From Caldithrix sp. (GTDB lineage Bacteria > KSB1 > UBA2214 > DYKH01), in NCBI GenBank assembly GCA_020722685.1, contig DYKH01000220.1, positions 1 through 7,643 of the forward strand: a DNA stretch of 7,643 bases, given 5' to 3'. Below, piece by piece: positions 1-6,576 of the stretch. The notes under the pieces are model-generated. The model was not told the origin of the DNA and ran no database searches. It saw only the letters and a program-made list of their open reading frames with translations. The translations under genes were made by a program, and so were the position numbers. The stretch's first letter is position 1. The number at the start of each line of letters is the position of its first letter.

Positions 1-36
1 AACATATTATTGAGCGGTTTAGTGACCTTTTGAAAA

Positions 37-172
37 GTTTCTACATATAGACATTTGTTTCTATATATAGAAAGTTCCTGTACCATGTTTCTACATATAG
101 AAACTTTTATGTTTCTATATGTAGAAACTTTTCTTTGCGGGGCTGCGGATGCGGATGTTTCTATATTTAGAC
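37..172. repeat. Five-copy palindromic GTTTCTAYATRTAGAAAC array (candidate operator array)
   Basis: Five copies of an 18-bp dyad start at 37, 57, 87, 111 and 157. Copy 2 has a perfect 16-bp palindrome core, TTTCTATATATAGAAA (58-73). Copies 3 and 4 are full 18-mers and exact reverse complements of each other. Copies 1 and 5 end early as TAGAC instead of TAGAAAC, losing two bases of the right half. Dyad centres are 20, 30, 24 and 46 bp apart, so the first two steps are close to whole helical turns. Copies 3 and 4 with flanks also form a 24-bp tandem duplication (87-110 and 111-134). The pattern fits a multi-site operator for a homodimeric repressor. No regulator is encoded in the window, so this role is inference; decayed mobile-element ends are an alternative. 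Confidence 0.75.
87..128. repeat. Exact inverted repeat, 18-bp arms with 6-nt loop
   Basis: Positions 87-104 and 111-128 are perfect reverse complements separated by TTTTAT, so either strand could fold into an 18-bp stem. The stem is very AT-rich. On the plus strand it is followed by TTTTCTTT, which could support weak termination of a rightward transcript entering from outside the window. On the minus strand no T-run follows, so it is a poor terminator for the fumarase genes. The same bases are explained by two adjacent copies of the dyad array. Confidence 0.6.
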
Positions 173-212
173 TTTTACAATAGCATTTCAGTCAATGGCC
201 GTGAACAACAAT

Positions 213-770
213 TTACTTAACCTCGTACCTCTTCCGACCCTCCACATAAATATTCCCTCCATGGCAATCCTGCGCCACGATGGCCGGAAAGTCTTCTACT
301 TCCAACCTTTGAATGGACTCTGCTCCCAAATCCTCGTAAGCCACCACTTCGCTTTTCTTGATGGACTTGGCGATTAGCGCCGCGGCGCCGCCAACGGCCA
401 CAAAGTAAACGCCCTTGTACTTTTTCAGCGCGTCAGCCACCTTGGCGTTCATCTCACCTTTGCCGATCATTCCCTTGGAGCCGGCTGCAAGAATCTGCGG
501 CGCATAGGCATTCATGCGCCCGCTGGTGGTGGGACCGGCAGAACCGATGGGCTTTCCCGGACGCGCGGGCGACGGGCCTACATAGTAAATCAAATGCCCG
601 GTAAAGTCAACCGGCAGGGGCTTGCCTTCGTTCAACAATTCCACCATTTTCTTATGCGCGGCATCGCGGGCAGTATAGATGGGGCCGGTGATCAGAACAC
701 TGTCTCCGGCGTGCAGCTTCACAGCCTGATCTTCTGATAACGGAGTGGTAATCTTGATTGCGTCAGACAT
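213..770 (-). CDS. Class I fumarate hydratase, beta subunit (C-terminal domain type)
   Basis: This 185-residue protein is the swivelling beta part of the two-subunit, [4Fe-4S]-dependent fumarase/tartrate dehydratase family, which interconverts fumarate and L-malate in the cytoplasm. Family landmarks are LITGPIYTARDAAH (about 26-39), YYVGPSPARPGKPIGSAGP (62-80), the substrate-site stretch TTSGRMN (81-87), GKGEMN (103-108) and VGGAAALIAKSI (126-137). Length matches the usual 180-190 residues. ATG at 770 is preceded by GGGAGA six bases upstream, which fixes the start. It lies downstream of the alpha subunit but 137 bp away, which is wide for partners of one enzyme; the spacer is filled with heptamer repeats. 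The family also includes L-tartrate dehydratase (TtdB), and sequence alone does not fully separate the two. Fumarase is favoured by the neighbouring PEP carboxykinase gene. Confidence 0.92.
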   Translation of the reverse strand: MSDAIKITTPLSEDQAVKLHAGDSVLITGPIYTARDAAHKKMVELLNEGKPLPVDFTGHLIYYVGPSPARPGKPIGSAGPTTSGRMNAYAPQILAAGSKGMIGKGEMNAKVADALKKYKGVYFVAVGGAAALIAKSIKKSEVVAYEDLGAESIQRLEVEDFPAIVAQDCHGGNIYVEGRKRYEVK

Positions 771-779
771 GGTTATCTC

Positions 780-911
780 CCTTCAATAGTCAAAAAGAAT
801 CAACAAATCTGGAACTCCATCATTGACCATTGAACGTTGACAGTTGAACATTGACTATTTCTTCTCTAACGATCTCTGTTCAACGTTCAATTGTCAATTG
901 TCAAATTTCAA
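780..911. repeat. Period-7 TTGAMNN heptamer repeats in opposing orientations
   Basis: Five consecutive heptamers on the plus strand start at 823, 830, 837, 844 and 851 (TTGACCA, TTGAACG, TTGACAG, TTGAACA, TTGACTA). Five more run in exact register on the minus strand over 877-911 (reading from 911: TTGAAAT, TTGACAA, TTGACAA, TTGAACG, TTGAACA). Two further minus-strand units occupy 780-793, next to the beta-subunit ribosome-binding site. The arms 823-840 and 880-897 pair at 17 of 18 positions around a 39-nt loop. The last minus array runs over the alpha-subunit stop codon. Tandem heptamers are known intergenic repeats in some bacteria, such as the STRR repeats of cyanobacteria. The opposed arrangement between two subunit genes could form an mRNA hairpin, which is inference. 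Confidence 0.8.
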
Positions 912-1750
912 AGCACCACAGTCTTGTGTCGGGCCGCGTGGCATTGGATATTCACGGCAGCCGGCAGCGAGGCGATGTGACAGGGAAAGACTTCTACATG
1001 CACGTCCAATGCAGTCACGCGCCCGCCCAATCCCTGCGGTCCAATGCCCAGCTTATTGACTCGCTCCAGCAATTCCAGCTCCATTTCGGCGTAGAAAGGA
1101 TCCGGATTACGCGATCCAATATCGCGCAGCAAAGATTTCTTGGCCAAATACGCAACCTTCTCAAATGTGCCGCCGATTCCTACGCCAACGATGATCGGAG
1201 GACAGGGATTGCCGCCGGAACGGCTGACTTTATCCACCACAAAGTTCTTTACGCCCTCGGCGCCATCGGATGGATTCAACATGGCCACTTCACTCATGTT
1301 TTCGCTGCCGCCCCCTTTGGGCGCAATGGTGACCGTGAGCTTGTCCCCTGGGACGATATCGGTCCAAATAACGGGTGGTGTGTTATCCTTGGTGTTGACG
1401 CGTTTCAACGGATCAGAGACGATGGACTTGCGCAGATAGCCTTCGCCGTATCCTTTGCGCACGCCGGCCGTGAGAGCCTCATTCAAACTGCCGCCCACGA
1501 TCCGGGCATCCTGTCCCAATTCGACGAACAAGACCGCAAAGCCAGTGTCCTGGCAAAGCGGGAACTCGCCTTCGTTGGAAATCTTGGCGTTCTCCAAGAG
1601 CTGATCGAAAATCGCGCGACCGGTGGGGGATTCTTCTCTCTCCATCCCTTTAATGAGCGCGTCCACCACGTCTTGACCAAGATGATAATTGGCGTCGATG
1701 CAAATCTTGGCCACTGCATCGGTAATCGCACTTGCTTGAATTTCACGCAT
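908..1750 (-). CDS. Class I fumarate hydratase, alpha subunit (Fe-S domain)
   Basis: This 280-residue protein is the N-terminal-type, iron-sulphur-binding subunit of the two-subunit class I fumarase, which hydrates fumarate to L-malate reversibly. Visible landmarks are CQDTG (66-70) with the first cluster cysteine, APKGGGSENMS (143-153), NPCPPIIVGVGIGG (181-194) with the second cysteine C183, and PCHIASLP (256-263), where C257 is the likely third ligand. The ending QCHAARH is also typical of the family. Start ATG 1750 has a strong AGGAGGAG Shine-Dalgarno a few bases upstream. The gene follows pckA by 147 bp and precedes the beta subunit. Class I fumarases are oxygen-sensitive, consistent with a low-oxygen lifestyle. 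Tartrate dehydratase alpha (TtdA) is the main alternative. The C-terminal stop lies within a heptamer repeat. Confidence 0.93.
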   Translation of the reverse strand: MREIQASAITDAVAKICIDANYHLGQDVVDALIKGMEREESPTGRAIFDQLLENAKISNEGEFPLCQDTGFAVLFVELGQDARIVGGSLNEALTAGVRKGYGEGYLRKSIVSDPLKRVNTKDNTPPVIWTDIVPGDKLTVTIAPKGGGSENMSEVAMLNPSDGAEGVKNFVVDKVSRSGGNPCPPIIVGVGIGGTFEKVAYLAKKSLLRDIGSRNPDPFYAEMELELLERVNKLGIGPQGLGGRVTALDVHVEVFPCHIASLPAAVNIQCHAARHKTVVL

Positions 1751-1784
1751 ACTTCTCCTCCTCTTATGGAGTCTTTTAGGGACA

Positions 1785-1790
1785 ATTGTA
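1785..1790 (-). promoter_or_regulatory. Possible -10 element upstream of the fumarase genes
   Basis: The minus strand reads TACAAT here, five of six matches to TATAAT, about 35 bp before the alpha-subunit start. No acceptable -35 hexamer sits 16-18 bp upstream, so this is weak. The rest of the 147-bp pckA-fumarase gap shows no convincing hairpin terminator, so read-through from pckA is equally possible. Confidence 0.2.
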
Positions 1791-1897
1791 AATTAGTAGC
1801 AATCGCTTTCTACCCGGTTGGAATTCTGGATCTCCCATCGACGGCCACTGCAATGCCGCCAGCAGGGCAGAGAATCAATTGCAAAAAATACTCTGGC

Positions 1898-3427
1898 TCA
1901 CTTCAAAACCGCTTGGAGAATGCTCTGATCAAGACCCGGGAATTGCGCCAACCAGTCCACTCGCTCCTTGCGCAGTTTCTCGGTTCGCTCCTGATATTCG
2001 GCTGAGGTATAGTGCTTGACCGGATCGTATCTATCCAAATCGATGCCATCAAGACGAGCCGGAACCAAATATCCCCAATCCGGATCCTGCCTCCATTCAA
2101 TAGTGTCTTTGGCAATCGCCTTCATCAGCTCGGTGGTCACTTTCACGGTGATTTTTTCCCCGGCAAAATCTTGTTTGGCGCCGACAGAGCCGGTGTTCAT
2201 GATGTAGCATTCCATGTCGGGATTCTTGGAAAGGATTTCCAACATGCGGTTGCCTTCTTCCGCCTCGGAGCCGACAATGAAGGGATTGGTGCCTACCTCG
2301 CGTTTGGATTGCCCTGCCTTGGTCGGATCTCCTGCTGATGTTTCGATGGACTCGCCCAGCATAAAATACGCGGCTCCCTGCGCCGGATTGAGCTTGGCGA
2401 CGATGGGCACAATATCGTTGCGTCGGGTGATGAAAAGCACCTTGTGCGCTTTGGGCAAATCTATCGCATCCACCGTACCGGGACAATCCCGACGGGCGAC
2501 CACGCCGCGACCGTTGGTGGTCAGCTCATAATTGAGAAAGTCCACTCTGCCGTCAGGATAGACCTTGATATTTTCAAAAACAGCGGCTGGCTTGGTGGCG
2601 GCGGTCCATAACACCACCTGACTGGGTTCCAGCCCCTCGGTCTTTATGAAATATCCGTTTTCCGTGCCGTAACAGTAACCTTGGTCGGTCATCAGCACCA
2701 CGTCGTCCTGAAGGATTTGCACACATTCTTCACCGGACAAGCCATGATCGTGCATCGTCAGGGTGGTCTTGCCGGTGCCACTCAGGCCGAACATGATAAA
2801 GCCGACATCTTTGAGGACGCCATTCTTATTTCTCACGCGGAGAATTTTGCTGCCAGCGTGCAAGCCAATTCCACCTCGCTTTTTGATTTCGTACATGGCC
2901 ATGCGCAAAAAAGATTTCTTGGCCTCACCAAAATAGTCCGTGCCAAGTATAAAGGTCATTCTTTCCTCCGGATGACAGAAGATAATTCGCTCCGGCCATT
3001 CCGGAACGTACACGCTGCACAAATCGGGTTCATCGTCAGGCGCGGGATCAAACAGCGTCTTATGCCACATGAATCCCAGTCTCGCGTAGGCCTTGGTGAT
3101 GTAAAGCCGGCACTTGAACTGCATATCTGGATTCTGTCCCATTCGCCGGTTGATTTCGAGCACTTCCTGATCCCGCAGGTAGCGACGCACTTGCAAGGCC
3201 AAATCCTCGGCCTTTTCTAAACACATGCCACTCTGCCGCACGCCGACTCTTACTCCGTCTTCGACGATGTAGGTAAGTTTCGCACTGCGATTGCGAACCT
3301 TAGTAATATACATGGCGCTGCCGAATTCGGTCGTAATTTCTTCTTTACGTCCCAGATCTCTGAGCTCATCGGGGCCAGGATTTTTGATGACTCGTTTTGC
3401 TTCTATCGATTTTTGAAAAGCGTTCAT
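1898..3427 (-). CDS. pckA: Divergent ATP-type phosphoenolpyruvate carboxykinase
   Basis: PEP carboxykinase converts oxaloacetate and ATP to PEP, CO2 and ADP, the entry step of gluconeogenesis. Numbered from the chosen start (509 residues), the protein shows ILGTDYFGEAKK (160-171) matching the family GEMKK metal/substrate lysines, a histidine in GLHAGSK (H190), the P-loop GLSGTGKTT (214-222) typical of the ATP-type enzyme, an acidic pair DD (241-242), and LTTNGRG (302-308) in place of the usual LTENTRA. The family's N-terminal TGRSPKDK loop is not recognisable; DGVRVGVRQSG (57-67) lies roughly there. It is therefore a distant member. ATG 3427 was chosen because GGGA lies six bases upstream; an in-frame ATG at 3439 has no Shine-Dalgarno. 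The gene has its own likely promoter and is followed by the fumarase genes, which supply malate/oxaloacetate. Substrate and nucleotide specificity are inferred. Confidence 0.87.
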   Translation of the reverse strand: MNAFQKSIEAKRVIKNPGPDELRDLGRKEEITTEFGSAMYITKVRNRSAKLTYIVEDGVRVGVRQSGMCLEKAEDLALQVRRYLRDQEVLEINRRMGQNPDMQFKCRLYITKAYARLGFMWHKTLFDPAPDDEPDLCSVYVPEWPERIIFCHPEERMTFILGTDYFGEAKKSFLRMAMYEIKKRGGIGLHAGSKILRVRNKNGVLKDVGFIMFGLSGTGKTTLTMHDHGLSGEECVQILQDDVVLMTDQGYCYGTENGYFIKTEGLEPSQVVLWTAATKPAAVFENIKVYPDGRVDFLNYELTTNGRGVVARRDCPGTVDAIDLPKAHKVLFITRRNDIVPIVAKLNPAQGAAYFMLGESIETSAGDPTKAGQSKREVGTNPFIVGSEAEEGNRMLEILSKNPDMECYIMNTGSVGAKQDFAGEKITVKVTTELMKAIAKDTIEWRQDPDWGYLVPARLDGIDLDRYDPVKHYTSAEYQERTEKLRKERVDWLAQFPGLDQSILQAVLK

Positions 3428-3433
3428 AAGAAA

Positions 3434-3437
3434 TCCC
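3434..3437 (-). promoter_or_regulatory. Ribosome-binding site deciding the pckA start
   Basis: GGGA on the minus strand ends six bases before ATG 3427. The upstream in-frame ATG 3439 overlaps this site and has no purine-rich sequence of its own. The shorter pckA product is therefore favoured, with moderate confidence because the motif is short. Confidence 0.4.
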
Positions 3438-3615
3438 ATATTTGTCTGAAAATATCAAGATTCGTTAAACTGGCCTTATTTGGCAAATTCATGTTAGGGT
3501 AGGGAGGGACCGCTGGAGCACGCGATTAGTAGTCCGGAATGAAAAAGATGTAAATTTTGTCTGGAGACTGTTCGATCATACTGTTTTCATGGGAAGAATA
3601 ATCTGCTGCATCGCA

Positions 3616-3644
3616 AACATAGCTCATTTGATTATCAAAGTCAA
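3616..3644 (-). promoter_or_regulatory. Putative sigma70 promoter of pckA
   Basis: On the minus strand, TTGACT (3639-3644, five of six matches to TTGACA) is followed after exactly 17 bp by TATGTT (3616-3621, four of six matches to TATAAT). Transcription would begin near 3609 and give a leader of about 180 nt before pckA. This is the best promoter-like match I found. It suggests that pckA and the fumarase genes downstream can be expressed independently of glgC. Confidence 0.5.
3627..3639. promoter_or_regulatory. Dyad within the pckA promoter spacer
   Basis: TTTGATTATCAAA is a perfect inverted repeat with a single central base, placed between the proposed -35 and -10 and touching the -35. That position suits a repressor operator. 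It resembles FNR/CRP half-sites (TTGAT and ATCAA), but these need four bases between them and here there is one. The binding protein is unknown. Confidence 0.35.
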
Positions 3645-3711
3645 GCAAAGATTGTAGGCATTTTCTTGACGCGAAGATAGGGGTCGCCGATGGCCAGTTC
3701 GCCTCTGCTCT

Positions 3712-5001
3712 TCAGATACAAGTATTATCCGCGATGATTGCACCCTTGATGATGATGACAATACCCCCGCTTATCCAATAGCCCTGATTTTCCAAGTCCG
3801 CTTGCATGATTTGCTCCTTGTTAATGATTTTGACGTTTTGACCGATACGTGCGTTCTTATCGACGATGGCGTTGCGAATTTGGCTGTTGGCGCCAATTCC
3901 TATCGGCGGAATTCCCGCCTTGGAATCCGCTTCCCGTTCCTCGGCGGTTTGGTAAAAATCGGCCCCCATCAACAAAGTGTTTTCGACCACCACATTGGTT
4001 TCCAGTCGCGAACGAATGCCGATGATGGATCTGCGAATTTGCGCACCTTTGATAATACAGCCCTCACACACCATGGACTCTTCTACCGTAGCGTTCAGCA
4101 TCTTGGTAGGCGGTAAGAAACGTGGTCTGGAGTATATGGGGGCATTGGCATCATAAAAACTGAAAAGCGGACGTGGCTGTTTGACCAGCTCCATGTTGGC
4201 CCGATAGAAAGCAGCAATGGTCCCAATGTCCTCCCAATAGCCGTCAAACAAGTAGGCTTGGACGTTCAAATCGTTTACCGAAGCCGGAAGCAAATCTCTG
4301 CTAAAATCGGTTTGCTCTGGGTTACGCGTGAGCACGTCAAAAAGCACATCGCGCCTAAAAACATAGATACCCATCGAAGCGAGATACGGCAAACGGCGGC
4401 CAACTCCAACATTGTTCCCGGAGGCGGGTGCATCGATTCGCATGGCTTCCAGGGCCTCGCCGGTCGGTTTTTCGCTGAACTCTCTCACTCTTCCCATTTC
4501 GTCAATCTTGACCAGTCCATAGCTCGGGGCAACGTCAGCGGCCATCGGAGTTACCGAGATTGTAACATCTGCCTTTGTCTCATAATGATGTCGCAGGTAA
4601 GGCCGATAATCCATGCGATATAGTTGGTCGCCGGAAAGGATCAAAAAATCATCCGCCTTAAATTCCCGCAGGGATGGCAAATACTGCCGAACGGCATCTG
4701 CGGTGCCCTGAAACCAGTTGGAGTTTTCGGGAGTCTGTTGCGCCGCTAAAATTTCGACAAAGCCTTCATTAAAGGGGGAGAATTGATAGGTCTGAGAGAT
4801 GTGGCGGTTGAGGGATGCGGAATTAAACTGGGTCAAAACATAGATCCTTTGTACGCCGGAATTGATGCAGTTGCTAACAGGGATGTCGATGAGGCGATAT
4901 TTTCCTGCCAATGGGACCGCCGGTTTGGCACGCAGCTTGGTCAAAGGATAAAGTCTGGTGCCGCGCCCACCGCCAAGGATTAAAGCGAGGACTCGCCGCA
5001 T
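3712..5001 (-). CDS. glgC: Glucose-1-phosphate adenylyltransferase (ADP-glucose pyrophosphorylase), cyanobacterial type
   Basis: This enzyme makes ADP-glucose from ATP and glucose-1-phosphate, the committed step of bacterial glycogen synthesis, as a cytoplasmic tetramer. From ATG 5001 it is 429 residues, the length of cyanobacterial GlgC. Landmarks are the nucleotide loop [20 protein letters not shown] (8-27), [10 protein letters not shown] (97-106), [10 protein letters not shown] with catalytic Asp125, FSEKP with the glucose-1-phosphate lysine K178, and YWEDIGT (255-261), followed by a C-terminal left-handed beta-helix. Lys382 (in DKNARIG) and Lys419 (in IIIKGAII) match the two 3-phosphoglycerate-binding lysines of the Anabaena enzyme, so 3-PGA activation is expected. 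ATG 5001 is preferred because GAGG lies six bases upstream and homologues start at this point; ATG 5013 would add four residues. The gene follows the oxidoreductase by 46 bp and probably shares its transcript. Confidence 0.96.
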   Translation of the reverse strand: MRRVLALILGGGRGTRLYPLTKLRAKPAVPLAGKYRLIDIPVSNCINSGVQRIYVLTQFNSASLNRHISQTYQFSPFNEGFVEILAAQQTPENSNWFQGTADAVRQYLPSLREFKADDFLILSGDQLYRMDYRPYLRHHYETKADVTISVTPMAADVAPSYGLVKIDEMGRVREFSEKPTGEALEAMRIDAPASGNNVGVGRRLPYLASMGIYVFRRDVLFDVLTRNPEQTDFSRDLLPASVNDLNVQAYLFDGYWEDIGTIAAFYRANMELVKQPRPLFSFYDANAPIYSRPRFLPPTKMLNATVEESMVCEGCIIKGAQIRRSIIGIRSRLETNVVVENTLLMGADFYQTAEEREADSKAGIPPIGIGANSQIRNAIVDKNARIGQNVKIINKEQIMQADLENQGYWISGGIVIIIKGAIIADNTCI

Positions 5002-5007
5002 ACCCAA

Positions 5008-5011
5008 CCTC
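5008..5011 (-). promoter_or_regulatory. Ribosome-binding site deciding the glgC start
   Basis: GAGG on the minus strand lies six bases before ATG 5001. The alternative in-frame ATG at 5013 overlaps this site and has only a G-run about 12 bases upstream. Starting at 5001 gives [12 protein letters not shown], which agrees with the normal N-terminus of the family. Confidence 0.5.
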
Positions 5012-5047
5012 ATAGCTTTTCTTGTATCACCCCCACGAACCGAGTCT

Positions 5048-6556
5048 TTAGATAGCAGCAGAACGAAATGACTTTTTCTCTTTGTGACACATCAATTGTA
5101 CCGCATGTTTACCCGAATACAGACACGGAACAACACCGCCTCCCGGCATGACCCACTGGCCGGCCATATAGAAATTCGCCAATCCGGGCAACATCCGCGG
5201 AAATTGTGAGCGAATCGACTCCGGCGTCATCATCCAACCTTCCCAGGCGCCGCGATGATTCAAAGTATAGCGCCACATCGTATAAGGCGTCGCCACGTCG
5301 GTGACTTTTACTTTCCCGGCGATGCCGGGAAAATGGCTTTCCAATCGCTCCAACACCCTACTCGCCCATTCGTCTTTTTCCGCATCGTATTGGCTTCGGT
5401 CGCATTTTTGCAGAGCATTCCAATAGTCCCAATCGGCGTCAAATCCTACCTGAACAACCGTCTTGCCATTTGGAGCGAAGCATGGGCTATAGTTGAAGAG
5501 GCGCACAAAGAAAAACGCGGTCTTTTGGCTGCCGACTCTGATCGGCTCGGCCAGCTTGTATGACACCAGCGATGGCTCATCAGGATATTCGGCGGCTACT
5601 CCGTAGCTGATCATCATGAGCGGGCGGAACAATTTCCAGGTGTCATAACGTTCTCTGATTTCTTTGGAAATATATCGGCCTTCCAGCATATCAAAGATCG
5701 TACTGTGACCATCAGCCGCGGAAATGACGGCATCGGCGCGATGTTCGCCGCCATCCCTTAAACGAATTCCGATGGCACAATTATTCTCGGTTAAGATTTT
5801 GTCAACCGTTGCCTTGTAGGTAACCTGTCCGCCCAAGTCCAAGTACCGCTTTTCCAAGACGCCGACAAAGTCCTGACATCCGCCTTCCAGCAAGCCCAAT
5901 TGGCCATCGGCAAAAAGCGCCAACGTCATAAAAACGAACCAAACCGGCACTTCGGGCAAAAAGAGATTCTCAATACATTCGTGTAACCAAGGGTCGTTGA
6001 CCGACTGGCTATATTCAGCCATTGGGCGATTATATTTTCCGCCAAAGTATTTCAGCACCCGCCGCATCTGCCACATCATTTTGACCTGATCCCAGGGCTT
6101 GGTCAATTCCGGCGGCTTGCTCAGACCCACATCGCTCATGCCGATTCCTTGAAAGGCACGGATGCCCGATAACAGATCATCGACGGCTGCGGCATCTTTG
6201 GGAGAAAGCGCTCTCAGATCGGCAGCGAATCGGTCCAAATCGCGCGTAATCGTAATGCCCTTTCCGGAAGCTTCGTTCACGTATCGGCCCCACGTGTTCA
6301 TCTCCACGAATCGGGTGGATGGCACGACACCCAATTCCCGATACGTCTCGTACAAGGCCGTACCGGGTTTGTAGCCCATGACGAAGTGAATGCCGCCGTC
6401 AATGAGATAGCCTTTGCGCTTCCAATGGGAGGCTACGCCGCCCGGTTGGCTGTGATGCTCGAAAATACGGGTGCGGTAGCCATTCATTTGCGCATAGATG
6501 CCAGTGGCCAAACCGGACAACCCCGCGCCGATGATGATAACCGACTTTTCCGCCAT
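5048..6556 (-). CDS. FAD-dependent oxidoreductase, phytoene desaturase/carotenoid isomerase-like (COG1233)
   Basis: This 502-residue flavoprotein belongs to the phytoene dehydrogenase-related superfamily. The N-terminal dinucleotide fold [17 protein letters not shown] (6-22) carries GxGxxG, with the ribose-binding Glu33 and the follow-on [13 protein letters not shown] (38-50). DGGIHFVMG (53-61) is the characteristic glycine/histidine turn after it. The C-terminal FAD-closing segment [17 protein letters not shown] (461-477) continues to the end of the domain. Start ATG 6556 is preceded by a long GGGAGGAGAGGAGG purine run. The start lies 20 bp after the acetyltransferase stop, and glgC begins 46 bp downstream, so co-transcription is likely. 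No phytoene synthase or other carotenoid gene is in the window, so the substrate is unknown. A desaturase, cis-trans isomerase or retinol-saturase-like reductase are all possible; I would not call it CrtI. Confidence 0.85.
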   Translation of the reverse strand: MAEKSVIIIGAGLSGLATGIYAQMNGYRTRIFEHHSQPGGVASHWKRKGYLIDGGIHFVMGYKPGTALYETYRELGVVPSTRFVEMNTWGRYVNEASGKGITITRDLDRFAADLRALSPKDAAAVDDLLSGIRAFQGIGMSDVGLSKPPELTKPWDQVKMMWQMRRVLKYFGGKYNRPMAEYSQSVNDPWLHECIENLFLPEVPVWFVFMTLALFADGQLGLLEGGCQDFVGVLEKRYLDLGGQVTYKATVDKILTENNCAIGIRLRDGGEHRADAVISAADGHSTIFDMLEGRYISKEIRERYDTWKLFRPLMMISYGVAAEYPDEPSLVSYKLAEPIRVGSQKTAFFFVRLFNYSPCFAPNGKTVVQVGFDADWDYWNALQKCDRSQYDAEKDEWASRVLERLESHFPGIAGKVKVTDVATPYTMWRYTLNHRGAWEGWMMTPESIRSQFPRMLPGLANFYMAGQWVMPGGGVVPCLYSGKHAVQLMCHKEKKSFRSAAI

Positions 6557-6576
6557 GCCTCCTCTCCTCCCTTTTT

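Larger units (their letters stand above)
1..212. other. Gene-free AT-rich left end
   Basis: No credible coding region lies between the window edge and the fumarase beta stop codon. The stretch is much more AT-rich than the flanking coding DNA and is dominated by five copies of a palindromic element, described separately. A GC-rich island at about 136-156 contains a short GCGGAT direct repeat and separates copies 4 and 5. I see no classical GC-rich terminator with a T-tract for the fumarase operon here. The region could be the promoter of a gene lying left of the window, or a shared 3' end. The window does not show which. Confidence 0.6.
3428..3711. other. glgC-pckA intergenic region
   Basis: This 284-bp gap has no credible open reading frame on either strand. 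It contains a good sigma70-like promoter and a dyad, listed separately, and would give pckA an untranslated leader of roughly 180 nt. I looked for a riboswitch or a GC-rich terminator and saw neither with confidence. A pyrimidine-rich stretch on the minus strand (rc of 3496-3509) lies mid-leader. Confidence 0.5.

Noticed and set aside
37..172. CRISPR array
   Set aside because: The units are 16-18 bp and palindromic throughout, and the gaps between them are irregular (a few to about 30 bp), too short and uneven for spacers. No cas gene is in the window.
195..377. Small plus-strand frame overlapping the fumarase beta 3' end
   Set aside because: It is mostly antisense to conserved beta-subunit sequence, with no visible ribosome-binding site or recognisable motif.
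851..2005. Long 384-codon open frame on the plus strand
   Set aside because: It lies mostly opposite the well-supported fumarase alpha gene, its translation shows no recognisable domain, and it begins inside the heptamer repeats. It is an antisense shadow.
2681..3220. Plus-strand frame of 179 codons
   Set aside because: It is wholly antisense to pckA, including its conserved P-loop region, with no family resemblance.
3627..3639. FNR/CRP-type site
   Set aside because: The half-sites TTGAT and ATCAA are present but separated by one base, where four are needed.
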